A stretch of DNA of 64,000 nt from Glossina fuscipes (GCF_014805625.2 NW_023998458.1:1531480-1595479), one strand, 5' to 3'. Shown: positions 49,121 through 61,276, numbered from the stretch's first letter. Translations and numbers: made by a program. Notes: generated by a model from the letters alone, not told the origin.

Positions 49121-49867
49121 ACCACCTTTAAGCGTTGGATAGAAAAAAACCATTGGAAAGCAGAAAATTGCTGGAGGTGTTGGCTAATTTGAGAATTCAT
49201 TTTCATTTCTTTTTTCTGATCAAATTATTATTTGGAACTTTGTGTCTCGTATCAGTTTACCTCTTATGTGTAATGAAATTAATTCAATTAAAAAAAAAAA
49301 AATTGCTTTAATATGTTTTTAGTACCATGATACGAAATGGTTTGTGTGACATAATGAATAATTTAAAAAAAAAAAAAAATTCGCAATAAATACGAAAAGA
49401 GAAAGGAAAATTTCTACATAAACAGATATAGATACATATATAGGTGTATGTATTTATTATTATAACTTCAGGTGCATTATTTGAAAAAGAAATTCAAGCT
49501 GTTTGAACGTATTGCGTGCGTTAGTTTATAAACACAAACGGCCTCGAATTGCGTTGTTATCGTACCAAGTAGGCAACGAGCAGTCTGATTATAAACCGTA
49601 TATAATATACCGTCGCATGGTAGAGCGAAGAACAAAGGTGTGAAGATGTGAAAATCTATCTATGCATTCGCACAAAGTCAAAATGATATAACATTTTTAT
49701 TATTGCGTACGTCCCTCTCTTCTTTTATATATGTACGGTGCAAAGTATTTTTATGGTTCTCGTAAAAATTTATTGTCAATTTTAAAGCTACGTTTGGTAT
49801 AGTTTCCAAGTTAATGACACAAGCACTGCGACAATTTCGAAAATTTTATGGAATTCCTTCCCTGCAG

Positions 49868-49944
49868 CCACGCATAAATGGGGCGTATGGGATTTCAAAA
49901 AGAATGCCAAGCTTCCTATCAAGACTATAGGTGAACATGAACAG
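49868..49944 (+). CDS. Candidate internal coding exon, gene unrecognised
   Basis: A strong acceptor (GGAATTCCTTCCCTGCAG) and donor (CAG|GTGAGA) enclose 77 nt. Of the three frames only the one starting with two bases of a split codon is open; it reads THKWGVWDFKKNAKLPIKTI then GEHEQ and leaves in phase 0. The phase fits the candidate first exon at 32622-32667. The composition is protein-like and unlike the surrounding repeats, but I do not recognise a family. Confidence 0.35.
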
Positions 49945-50106
49945 GTGAGACATCTGCTGGCTTTATACCCATCAACAGGAAGGACAATTGCATGCTAGAC
50001 ATGATTTTTCATTAGGAACAGCAAGAAATTATTAGTCATCACAGATTCTTCAGTATACATATATATGCTTCATGTACCATGTGTTAATTTATTTATGTCC
50101 AACCAG

Positions 50107-50290
50107 GACTGGTTTGCTCAATTCTGTTCCGGAAATTTTGATGTCAAAGGCGCACGTCGAAATTTTGGCACTGATGCAGCTAGACCGGCGCGGAAGCGGT
50201 CAGGAAATAGCGGAGATCAACCACGTGCTCACGGACAGTTCGCAATCATTTGAAAATGCAAGAAAGTCGAAACCGCGGAAACTTTTCAAT
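50107..50290 (+). pseudogene. Mariner transposase relic (helix-turn-helix region)
   Basis: DWFAQFCSGNFDVKGARR matches the WFAKFRSGNFDVKDAPRSG-type segment of the mariner transposase DNA-binding region. After a frameshift the next frame continues LALMQLDRRGSGQEIAE, like the RRVSVREIAEEL segment. No terminal repeats or catalytic domain are visible. It is an old, inactivated fragment. Confidence 0.65.
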
Positions 50291-50885
50291 ATGACCCAAT
50301 ATATCTCTATATATTCTCTATATTCATGTGCTATCTGTCCCTATCCTTTAAATTCTGTCCATGTTCCATACTCCAAATTTCAAACTCTCCTCTCTCTAAT
50401 GTTCTCCTTAACTAAATCGTCTACGTCGTGTATTCACGGCTCATCATAGCTTTCACTCTCTCTATATTTTAAGCCCTTTTAGCTAGCCTCTATGTTCTGT
50501 TATCATAGCCTTAATGATCTCTATGATATGTTCGCAACTTATCTAGGTTCCGTCCTCTCTATTTCAAACCCATCTAGCTAGCCTCTTTACAGTATTATCG
50601 CAGCCCTAATAATCTCTACGATTTATTCACAACTTATCTGGATTATCTATCTTCTTTTCTCCGAAAGTCACTCGCCTCTATCGTCTGCATTCACCAACTA
50701 TCCTGCCTTTGCTCTCTATATTCAGAAACTATTTAGCTTGTGTCCCCCATATTTACAACCTATTTCTAGTCTTTGCATTCGAAATCCACTTAGCTCCTAC
50801 TCCCTGTGTTTGTAAGCTATCTAGCCTCCGTCCCGTGTATCCATAACCTATCTGATCTCTATCGTTTCTATTCACAAATTATCGG
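50285..50885. repeat. Degenerate pyrimidine-rich minisatellite, ~31-bp unit
   Basis: About 600 bp of imperfect repeats built on a unit like CCTCTATCGTCTATTCACAA followed by CCTATCTAG. Recurring anchors are ATTCACAACTTATCTGG, TCTAGCTAGCCTCT, AACTATCCTGCCT and AACCTATCTGATC. A higher-order copy of about 96 bp is visible: AGCTAGCCTCT at about 50479 and 50575 each lead to TTATC(A/G)(T/C)AG and ACTTATCT. On the + strand it is strongly C/T biased. Confidence 0.75.
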
Positions 50886-50889
50886 ACAT

Positions 50890-53237
50890 TTATCAATACG
50901 CACAAATTTTAAATCTTCAATAAAAACTTTTTTTTTTCTTAAAATTTAATCACTTGTAACCTTGTGCGGGCATGGCCGATTGTCCCCATTTTTGGAAGTA
51001 AAGACTAGAGAAAGTAGGTGTAGAAAATTTCAGTCTTCATCCAAAATTTTTTGTTTGAAATTTTTGTTTAAAAAAGTGGAGTTGCGTTCAGTTCACGTTC
51101 CACTGCGCGCTTCTGCTCTGATCGATCAATTTGACCAATCTTTAACACCAAGCTGTGCGCAGAAACTTCCAATGCTTCCATCAAATTTGAAGTCGCTGAG
51201 TTCATTTTCGCGACCAGGTGAGTGCCAACAACGCACACCACACACACGGACAGACATGAGTAAATCAACTCCGAATTTCATGCTGATCGAGAATAGGGCC
51301 TCTGAAGCTTCCTTTTGGGCGTTACATATACTATAAAAAAAAACCGTGTTTCAGTAGTGGGTATAAAAATACATTGCTTTTAAAGCGAAGGTTATTAAAA
51401 ATGTACCACAAGCCGAAAAACTGCTTGCTTCTGTTTTAAACATCTATAAAATCCGCTTATTATTATAATTAAAAACAAACTTGAATTCTTGCCCAGCAAC
51501 AGAACAATGTCGTCCACTAAGTCAAGCAAACGCACTCGAAGTATGATTTAATGCCGTATATCACTAACGTGCTATTGAGAAGGCTATTATTAATGTTTGT
51601 ACTTGGGAAGTGACGAAAAAGAAAAGACCGTCAATAGTTGAAGAATGCGAAACTTTTATTCAAAATGTCACTGCTTAACTTAAACAAAACAATAGAAAGG
51701 ACTCAGTTTCGTGTTCGGGTATATGTACATAAAAAAAAATAATTGAAGATTTTTTTCGGGCAAAAATTCTCATGTCCAGCTTAAGTATTACTTTTTCTGC
51801 TGAGTACTCCCCTTTACTCCTGTCACGAGGCATTTCCCAGTTACATTTCGCATGAAAATTTCAAATAATGAGTAAATTACCGGCGCTTTGCTTCTTTATT
51901 AGATCCAAGTCAAAGATCATGAGGAATTTATGGACAATATTCTTTTCATCGTCTGTGTGAAATTTTTTATCCATCGAAATTGATGAGCAAAAAATGCATG
52001 CCCTGATGCAGTGTGAGATTCGTACCGACGTTCCTAATTCAGGGAACGATTGATCACCTCCGGAATGTGTTTCTTTTTACTTTTAATAGATGAATAACTT
52101 GCCCTGCGAGTATGTGATTAAATAGGCGAATAAATAAAGTAAAAAATAAAATAAAAATGCATTACTCAAAAATACATATGTTTTAAAAGAAATTTTACAA
52201 ATGAAAAGAAAAAGAATTATGTTTAGCTTGAGTCGAATTTTCGTATACCCGTCAGTTTGGAGGTAACCATAAGCAATCACTTTAAAAAATCAATCTTCTC
52301 AAGTGTACAATTTTCGAGAATTAGTAATGTGATCCGTACGACACTTGATATGGTGGAAATTATCACAGGTACGAATGATTGATATTTGTACTGACTGGGG
52401 ATATCGATACGAACGCTGTGACGCCAATTGAACCTTTTTCGAGTTTATGGTCTTTTTTTTTCTTGATGAAGATGTGTCACGCATATTTTTCGTCGTAGAT
52501 ACACTAAAAGTGGAAGAAAAAAATTAAAATAATAAGAAAAAATGCGAAAGAAGATATATGCTCGCGATTTACGTCGTATATTGTGACATCCCATACCACT
52601 ACCTTGTGCACGATATCCTATTGCAAGGCAGAGCAAAGATCGACATATCCATTGTATAGGGTATTATGAATGTCATACACATTTCAAATTATATGTTCGT
52701 ACCACTTGGCAAAACCTTTTAGAGAATCACATGAATTGAAAGACGTGCGCGTGCGTACTTCTTTAACACTAGATGAGAGTTGTGTTAGCCGCGCAAAGTG
52801 GGAAGGTAGGAAGATGAAATTTGACACAAGTACTCCTTAGTCGATTAAAAATATTAGCTTAAAGAATGGGCGCGATCCGTTCACCTTCTCGCAAACCAAA
52901 AATTTTTCATATTTTTGTGAACATAGTTTCGAAAATCTGTGATCCGGATGTCCATTGGGAGCATGACTTTCATGTTTGGTCTAAGAATGGTACCCGTCCG
53001 TTCACTAAAATTGCTCTTAATGGATATGTCCATTTATGTTAACAATTTTTGTAAAGTTAAGAATCAAGTTAGTAGAAAGTAATACACTCTCTAGCCTGCA
53101 GACACTACTTTTCTAGATCTATTTCGCTTTCTTCACTCATTTCTGACCGTGACCGTGTTACGTGAATAAGAGGCATATCCTGAGCGATTCGTTTATGTTC
53201 AAAAAAAAAGTGCAATAAATTCTAAATTGTATGCCAG
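50890..53237. other. Intergenic or intronic DNA with an R1 repeat
   Basis: Holds the R1 copy 51030-51370. Otherwise AT-rich without a recognised gene. Confidence 0.5.
51030..51370 (+). repeat. Dispersed repeat family R1, copy 2
   Basis: Contains GTTCCACTGCGCGCTTCTGC, GCGCAGAAACTTCCAATGCT, AAATTTGAAGTCGCTGAG, ACGGACAGACATGAGTAAAT, TCATGCTGATCGAGAATAGG, CCTCTGAAGCTTCCTTTTGG and GGGTATAAAAA, all in the same order as 55110-55425. The 124- and 66-codon frames on the two strands are within the repeat. Confidence 0.85.
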
Positions 53238-53724
53238 CCTTTAAAAGATATTGATCTAAAAAATTTCCTAAAGCCAGTTAGGCTTCTATTGAACAAAATG
53301 TGTTCCAAATCTAATGTGTTGGTTCAGGATGGAGGAGTGAAGGTAAGTGCCCTGACGGGGCTCCTATCTCTTAAGGCTTGCTTAAACTTTTTTTTTGAAA
53401 ATATTACTAAGCGATTATTTTCCCAAAATTCAATTTCGAGCTAACATTGACCTCAAATTGATCGCCATTCTTTCGATAAGTTTAGATAAGGAAAAGCAAA
53501 TGACACGAGTCGAGTTGCAAAGTTTCTATAATCAGTTAAAAAATGGGACAATTTCGGCCACATTTTGTTTTTACAATGCAATCATAAACAAGGAAACAAT
53601 TTATGTTTGCTATAAGTACAAACAGTTGACACTTGTAAGTAATAAAGAACTCGTACAAGTCCTCCGTAGCTTTTTTGAATCCAATCCGACGACAGTTGAA
53701 AAGCAAAAAAGAAGTAAATACTAA
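53238..53724 (+). other. Coding-like remnant of unknown identity
   Basis: From 53238 one frame is open for over 150 nt (it includes KNFLKPVRLLLNKMCSKSNV and then LVQDGGVK) and has a strong donor GAAG|GTAAGT at 53343. A second, shifted frame is open from about 53395 to 53724 (includes SLDKEKQMTRVELQSFYNQL and KELVQVLRSFFESN). The adjoining frames and balanced composition suggest a decayed protein-coding sequence with one frameshift, or an exon followed by intron. No family was recognised and no function is proposed. Confidence 0.25.
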
Positions 53725-53933
53725 AGGCTAAGCTAAGTGACAGACGGACGGATGAGCGGATAGATGGATAGGCTGGCGAACCTAATGAAATCGGTTTTCC
53801 TACTCTCACTGATCACGTATATATACAATTTAGGAGACTTTTGTTAAGTGTTTGAAGCACTGAACAAACGTAACGTATCTCTTAGGCAATAATTAGGATA
53901 TCGAGAATTTGCCGAAGACAGAACATAAACTCC

Positions 53934-53972
53934 TCTCTCTCTCTCTCTGTCTCGGTCTCTCTTTCTCTCTTT
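53934..53972. repeat. (TC)n-rich simple repeat
   Basis: CTCTCTCTCTCTCTG run continuing as TCTC/TTTC. Confidence 0.8.
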
Positions 53973-55109
53973 CCTTTATATTGGTTTTTCATTCGCTTAC
54001 ACTTTTTACTACCCATACAGAGTTTATGTCGTTTACATTAATAGAAATTTTGTGCAAGTTGACGTTTCGAAGCTTGGCGAAACGTAACAATAACACTGAG
54101 AAACAAAGTAGTTTAAAAAACAAAATAAAAATAACAAGTAACAATAACAGACTTGCTTTTAAATATAAAAATATACAAAAAGTGTCAATCGTAAGCGGAT
54201 TTGTCATATCTTACCCTACAGTGATGTAGCTTTATCTGTATACGTGCAGACTTATAACACAGATATGTACACAGTTGAATAAACTGCTGATTCACAAAAC
54301 GACTAACGAACGGAGATTGTTTAATTATTTTCACAATTGTTATCAAATTGAAATTTATTTTTAATATCGTTACTGACTTTATATAAAATTTTTTTCGCGT
54401 TCGTAAAGCAAGTTTAGGTTTACGATATCATTTATGACAACCGAGTACGTGCCTGGGCTAATGTCAAATGCAAAGATCAAGTCAACTTATTTTAGAGATT
54501 TCTTTCAAATTGCAATTTCGTGATAGTTTTTATTCAATTACGCTTAAAGAATCCGCCGTAAGATTTAGTTATCACATCATGTAGTCCTATTGATTAAATT
54601 TAATGATTTGTACAAAACTTACTCGCATTTCAGCCAAAATTTCACTTATCATGATTTGTTCAAGACGATAAAAAAATATCGCATTACCTTGGAACACATT
54701 TTGAACAAACTCAGCCTGCGACAAACAAATATATAACAAATAAGATAATTGTATTCGGTCGTGAACGAATCTTTTATACCCATCATCGTTATCTCAAACA
54801 AAACAATCAAAATAAGTTTTCTTCTACTTTTTAGAAAAAACTTATACCATGTGGCACTAGTTGTAGTCTATGAGAAATGAGCACAAAATCACGGATAACA
54901 AAGGTGTTCTCAGTCTTTTTTGATCGATTTACGTCATTTTCGACTTCTTTCAGAAATTTCTAGGCGATGTCTTCAATTTTGCAAATATGAGATATCGGCG
55001 ATAGTACATAGCTTGGCAAACGGTTACTTGGACAGACGGGCATGTTTAGGTGCCTTCTATCTTCAATAATTCCCGAGTAAAGCGAAAAAATCCAAAAATG
55101 TTTGTTAGA

Positions 55110-55425
55110 GAAAAGTGAGCTGCGTTCAATTTACGCTCCACTGTGCGCTTCTGCTCTGATCAATTTTGTCCATTTTCAACATCAACCTGCGCGCAGAAAC
55201 TTTGAATGTTTCTACCAAATTTGAAGTTGATGTGTTCCAGGTGTGTGCCAACAATACGTCCACACAGACGGACCGACATGGCTAAATCAACTCAGGATTT
55301 TACGCTGATCAAGAATACGTATACTTTCTAGGGCCTCTGAAGCTTCCTTTAGGACGTTACATATATTGTGGGAAAAAAACAAAACGAGTGTACCCACGTC
55401 TTACAATGCTGGGTATAAAAATTAA
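55110..55425 (+). repeat. Dispersed repeat family R1, copy 3
   Basis: Same ordered blocks as 51030-51370: TTTACGCTCCACTGTGCGCT, GCGCGCAGAAACTTTGAATG, AAATTTGAAGTTGATGTG, CAGACGGACCGACATGGCTA, TTTTACGCTGATCAAGAATA, CCTCTGAAGCTTCCTTTAGG and GCTGGGTATAAAAA. The 54890-55040 stretch upstream holds a further partial copy (TTCAGAAATTTCTAGG, GGACAGACGGGCATG). Confidence 0.85.
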
Positions 55426-58400
55426 ATTTTGATACACTGTAATACTGGGCAGGCGTTGTGTGTGTGTTTTTTCTCAAGTTTGTACAGGTACTAGGACATC
55501 GTTCATAGAATATACGTTCAGCTTTTTGTACATTGGTAGCTACAATTAATGAGTGATGAGCAAAAGTTCTATTTCTTATTACGTTTGAAAAACATAGGTA
55601 TTCTCAGCTTACGTAATACTATAGGCGATGTTGCGAACGTTTTAATAAAATAAATAATGAAATAATAAGTTCTTTGAAAAAGATTAACATTTACTTAGGT
55701 GCATTAGATCACGTCTGCTCACTTTTCAGATCCAATCTCATGAAACACATCTTCAAGAATCCTTTTTTTTAATTTTGGGTTTTTTTTTGGAAACCATAGC
55801 CGACATTTTACGTTGTTTTAAGTTTGCAAACCTTAGCATAGAATTCAATCGCTATGGACTTTCTTGGGTATTCGGTCCACAAAATTTTGGAGCTTGTTTC
55901 CATAACTTTTGTTTTTTTCTTTTTAGTCAATTTCACGCCGTCCAAGGATTCCTGCAGATTCCTAACAACGAATTAATGTGAATTTATTAGGTCAGGGCTG
56001 TATTGGCTTGGGAGATGTGTCAAAACCTTCCAGTCAAGTTCTTTAAATAATTTATGAATCATTTCGGGCACGCTGTCCGGCCTTATTGGCCGGTCGACGA
56101 TCGAAACTTTAATGTAGAGAAAGCCGAACAATGTGTTTTCTTGTCATCGCTTTTGTGATTTTGTGTCAAATTTGGTCTTCCGAAGCGACGATCACTGTAA
56201 AACTCTTCAATATCGATTTTACTATAAAGCGAGAACGAAATTGTTAAATCAAGAAAAGCAGAAATACAAAGAACGTCTTGTGACTTTCGGCGACTATCTG
56301 TTCATCGCACAGTGTATAACTCGAGGAGATTCCTTTTTTTTGCTTACGCTACTTTCGCCGCAGAGCACTTACTTTTCCTTCTTATAAAACATTTCTACCC
56401 GTGTCATTTTTGTTGTTGTTGTTGTTTTGTCATAGAGTATGTACAATTCTCCCTTGAGCTCAAGAACTATTTAGTTTTCTTAACTTTTTTCGACATTTAT
56501 ATAAACGCCTAAGGTTCGTTGTATTTCAATCTAATTTCGGAAAAAGATAATTTAATCCAATAAATAACCAACTGATCCTTCTGACAGTGCGTTAACCGCT
56601 CCTCCGATCCGTACATCTGCACGGAACTGTGGCAAGTCTAAACCGAACGTGCGGGGGATAGATGAATATAGCTGAAGCGTTTCAGAGCGTTATAGACGGC
56701 ATAAAGCGCACAAAACCCGACTGACGCTTACATCGCACGCAATGTTAGGAATGAAAAAAAGACGAAATTTGTTTATTATGTGATAGCGTTGAATAGAGGA
56801 TTGTCCTGTAGAAAATTGAAAAGAAAATCTACCTCAAGTCCTCAAGCCATTTCAATAACTTTTCCTATATTTTCCCACTCTTAGATCGACGTCTTCTCCT
56901 TAATGCAAGACAATGGCAATATGTTGTGAAACATCGGTTGCCAAGTAATTGATCAGTTTATTAAGTACCCTATACTACACAGTAGGAATTAAATAAATTA
57001 AACCTATGAGCTACAACTTCCCCACTATTAGTGGCGGTTAGTTAGACGGTGAACAACAATTTTCTTTCAGCGAAAATTCAAAAAGAAAAAATTACAAATT
57101 TCTTGCCCTTTATACTAAATAATTACGTAAGAGAATATACAACCATATAAAACGTTTACCTTAAATGTTTATTTACTTATAAAGAAACAAAAGCATTTAC
57201 CTAAATAATATGGATAAGTGTGTTGTGTGCGTGCACAGATTTCTCATACACATAAGAAGTACATTATAATTGTACAATAATAATAAAAAGGTGATTCATC
57301 AGCCATATAAGCATTTCCTCAGACGTATGTACGCGCATAATCACATAAACAAATGTACGGATGCGGGTATAAATATTCTGAGAAAAAATGAAAGACAGAA
57401 GAAAGAAGAGAAAGAAAAGCACAAACAACTATAAACATCTGGTGGTAGCGTATGCATGGCATGGCATGTATGGCCAATATATAGCCATAACCACCAGCCG
57501 GCTAACCACACTTGTGCCACAACAATCAATGGACGCACATCGTTGCAGATACTGTATGATTATTTTTGTTTTCCTTCGCTTCACTTTCGCGGTAAATCTG
57601 AATTATGGTTTTATGCAATACATATTAAAAGGCAATAATGGGAATAGCGCCACTATAGCGAATATCGCAAATAGATCTACATACGCATGCATATCCCCCC
57701 ACATGCATACATACCCACACATAAAGATACTCGGATTCATTTGTTTAATTGCTCTTATTACAAATATTTTTTCTTCCTCTTGTTTTTTACGTAATTGACG
57801 GGCATTTGAGAAAAAGCTTTAGATTACAATCTTAATTAATAAAAAAGTGTGATTAATATTTGCATATGTTAGAAAATATATTACCAAGCAATGGAAATTA
57901 AAGAAAAAAGAAAAGAAAAGAAAAGAAGAAAAAAATATTTTATTAAATTAATTATAAGTAAAATTTTTGTTGAATTTCGTAATAAAGTTTTTCTTATTTC
58001 CAATTTTTTATTTCCCCTTTACGTTTGTGACGCCGTTAAGCGTGCACGAAAACCAACGGAACGTTTCCTGATAAATTATAATCATTGAAGTGTGCTTGCT
58101 CTCCTGTTGAGTGGCTATAAATAGCCGCACTACATACTACTGCACCTTGCTGAACGATAATATGTTTTAAGGTTATTTGACCTATTTATTATTGGATGCT
58201 TCATATCTTTCAAGTCTTTTTAAAATGTTTCCATTTTAACATCAAGAGGTGTCTAAAAAGAAATAAAATAAAATGTAGATAAAGTAAGCAAGAAAATTGT
58301 ATTCAGCTATCGCTGAATCTTGTATATATATAGTATATATATATATATATACTACCATCGTTAACTTTTAAAAAAAGAAAAAAAATATGTTAATGTTCTG

Positions 58401-59230
58401 TAACAGCGGGCAGGCACAAGTACCCATAGAATAGAAATCGGATGCATCTGTTACAGTTTACAAGTAGTGAGCAAAAGCAGAGGTAGTCCCCCCTACACAC
58501 ACATACATGTTTTTTACTTTTGATATGTTTTCTTTTAATATGATCACCGGCTCTGGGTATGTTTCCTATTCATGTAAAATGGCGAAGGTTAGAAAGAAAT
58601 AAGAAAAGAGAGAGACATGGGCGCAAGTTTTGGCGCCAGCTTAGTGGGTGTGTTTACTGCTTGAACACTTACTTGAAATTTTAACCCGCGATTCGCCCCA
58701 CTTATAATTCGAAAACGTGAGTGAGAATTTTTTTTTTTTGCTAAACGTCAAGACTTGATTAATACGAGCGTTAGCTGCATGTTTGAATGGATGCCAAATT
58801 TCGGTACCGATCAGTGATTTGAAGATCTTCCGGCTGTTGCAAAATTTGCAACACAGTGAACATAGCTCTGCCCATTGATGGTGGTATGAGAGTATAAGCG
58901 CTCCTTTGCTTTTTGGGAACAGTTCGTCCTTGGGGCATGTCAATGCATCAAATTTCACCAAACATGGACAGATTTTAAAGGGACAAACATAACGTCATCA
59001 AGAGTGGAATATGAAAATAAGCTTGATTTGCGACATAAAATACCGCCTTGCACCAGATGTTTTGAATTTCTTTTGCGAAAGATTTATGATCGGCACTAAT
59101 TAGTAGAAACTTCTTAATTTGCAGTCACACAAGCATAAGAAGAAAGTTAAGTGATTATCATAAAAATATTAAAAGTTAAAGTTGGATATGCACAGCTCCC
59201 CTTAAGCCGAATTTAATTATTATTATGCTG

Positions 59231-59275
59231 CGACTACGGCTCGCGAGTTCCAATCTTAAATGCGTTAGAGTTTAT
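59231..59275 (+). mobile_element. SINE fragment
   Basis: AGTTCCAATCTTAAATGCGT and TAGAGTTT align with the box-B-to-body junction of the SINEs at 31280 and 45226 (GGTTCAAATCTCAAGTGCGG, TAGAGTTT). The head and tail are missing. Just downstream, GTGCTCAGCTGGTGAAGACA is another tRNA-like A-box, related to 45605-45640 and 14430-14460 on the opposite strand. Confidence 0.45.
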
Positions 59276-60156
59276 TCTGGTCGCAATTATAGAGAGTGCT
59301 CAGCTGGTGAAGACACAACGCTTAGCGATTGAACCACATCCACTAGGCGCTTACCATTATCTCTCTACTTTTTCCTCTCTCGTTGATTCTTTCCGATCGT
59401 CACCGTGTTACCCGGATAGTGTACATCCCCGGTGTGATTAGTTTTATTGAAAAAAAAAAAATGCTTCATTTGCTTCAAAGTCTCAAATTCCAATAACTTT
59501 GGATACAACGCTTTACCATACAAATAAAAATTTTTCTTAATGGGTTTGAATTTGTTCACAAAAAGCCAAAGTCCAAGTCATGGTTGCTTTGAAGAAGAAT
59601 TATTGAATGATTGCATATACCAGAGAACGTGAACTTTTTCTTTAATACGCGGACAGTCACTTCTTATCCTCAGGACTGAGTAGTGAGATTATACTTAACT
59701 TGTCTTCCCGAAAGTAATCGCCTAAAAAGTCGGGAATTGTACGAAGCGGTTTTCATCAACTAGATCCTAAAGAAATGGCTGCAAAAATTTAACGTTAAAT
59801 TTTGACGGTTTTGTCCTTGGCAAGCCCTTGATGGGTACCCGTCACGTCTGAAGAATGGTCATGATGACGATCGAACAGAAAAAGAAGAAGCTTGTGACAT
59901 ACAAACTATAGAATATTCCTAAGATATAAATGTCATTTTAGCCCCTTAGGTTTTGGTTTTTTAGAGATGGTTTGGAGCCAATATGAAAGCTGGGAGAAGC
60001 CTGACATATCTGTTCTTCTGTGGGTGTAGTTCGCCCTGTAAATTACATACCGTGACAGAGTTTAATCAAAAACTTGGTGGTAAAAAGCTCGCGGTCCCAA
60101 CCAAGTGGAAAGTGCTTAATAAAATGCTACTAAATTCATTTTTGTATTGTTTCTAG

Positions 60157-60401
60157 ATAAGATACATATTCAAGATTTGTTTCAAGGAGCATACACGTTC
60201 TTTTGGTCGGGGTCGATGCGTTCAAATCATGCAAAGCAAGCAGAGAAAGTGACAGGCGATCTAGAGTACGAAAGAGAAGAAAACATTATTGAAATTTGTA
60301 CCAGCGTTGAAATATTAGCTCGCGATCGAGAATTGCTGTTGTCTGTTGACTGGCTGGCTACCCCTGGTGAAATGCATACACATTCCGTGATATCTCTGTA
60401 A
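60157..60401 (+). CDS. Candidate terminal exon or isolated ORF, unrecognised
   Basis: The acceptor-like TTTTTGTATTGTTTCTAG precedes 245 nt that stay open to a TAA at 60399-60401. The peptide includes IHIQDLFQGAYTFFWSGSM and AEKVTGDLEYEREENIIEIC and ends near DWLATPGEMHTHSVISL. It has a mixed, non-repetitive composition with many charged residues, unlike the neighbouring DNA. No partner exon of the right phase was found and no family was recognised. Confidence 0.2.
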
Positions 60402-61273
60402 AGGAAATTTATTTTACATTACATTACATATTTCTTCTCTTATTTTACTTCGTAAAATAGTATTTTTGGTGGAGGTCGTTAACAAATGTGTTTCGAAGTG
60501 AGTTTGCCCGATAACAACGATGACATTCTCGGTCATTGCAAGTCGCTAAACTTACTTACTTGGTACGCTCATCGTCGTAAAGCAACAAATATCTTTTACG
60601 TAAATCCATCCATTCAACACTTGTCTCAGTGTGTGGTGTTATGCGATGTGCGTAAGTGTGTGCACGGTGTTGCAATTGTCACTCCTTTATATCCATTCAA
60701 TATACGCGTTGATATGCTCATATGCATGGCTTTTGTAAGCTTATTCCAGTCATTCGTCATAGTTTCTTGTGCATGTATGGCGTTTGCAGTAAAGATTGTC
60801 GTCATGATTTTTATTTGTTTTTGTATGTAAAACTTACAAAAAAAAAAAAAAGTCTTTGCATTGACAATTTGGCTTGTTGCTGTTGTTGTTGCCGCTGTTG
60901 TTGTATTACTTACTGCTTGAGTCGCGTAGAAAATTTTTCAATGCAATGACTTAAGTTAAGTTAAGTAAGCAGTCAGTCAGCCCGAGATTTCTTTGGAGTT
61001 TTGTATATTTTCCTTATTATGCTTAAGGCGGTTGACACCATAACGACAGCAATAACAACAATAACAGCAACAACAACAAAAAAAGTGAATTGCATGAGGC
61101 CTTCAGAGCGGATGTTTCATTGAAATAAAAAGTTTTTTTTGCTTCATTTTTTTATTTTCATTTGAAGTACTCATGTGCGTATGCACACATAGATGCACGT
61201 ACTTATAATCTGCATATGTGTGTTGATTTCATTACAATACGCAGATTTTTGAATTGATGTGTTTTGCACATAT

Positions 61274-61276
<3 letters not shown>

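Larger units (their letters stand above)
45600..49867. other. Intergenic or intronic DNA, no gene recognised
   Basis: Contains an R2-related stretch (46280-46535, with CCCTCTGTCCGCCTGTGCAA and TTACGCCCACTTTAAGC), a CCTACGAT short repeat near 45640-45668, a 10-bp hairpin at 47023-47059, an A23 tract (48518-48540), an AT run (48786-48820) and a GT run (49093-49120). No coding exon supported. Confidence 0.5.
53973..60156. other. Intergenic or intronic DNA, repeats only
   Basis: Contains the R1 copy 55110-55425, a TA hairpin-like run (58321-58353) and a SINE-like fragment near 59231-59345. Open frames in 55775-58961 are AT-rich, without splice or family support. Confidence 0.5.

Noticed and set aside
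48760..49206. 148-codon minus-strand frame with His/Thr and Ile/Tyr runs
   Set aside because: Its composition comes from GT and AT microsatellites.
50962..51336. 124-codon + strand open frame
   Set aside because: Coincides with the R1 repeat; homologous R1 copies do not keep the frame.
60486..60830. 114-codon + strand frame with a hydrophobic C-terminal half
   Set aside because: No splice signals, domain or family resemblance; TG/TA-rich composition can produce such hydrophobic runs by chance.
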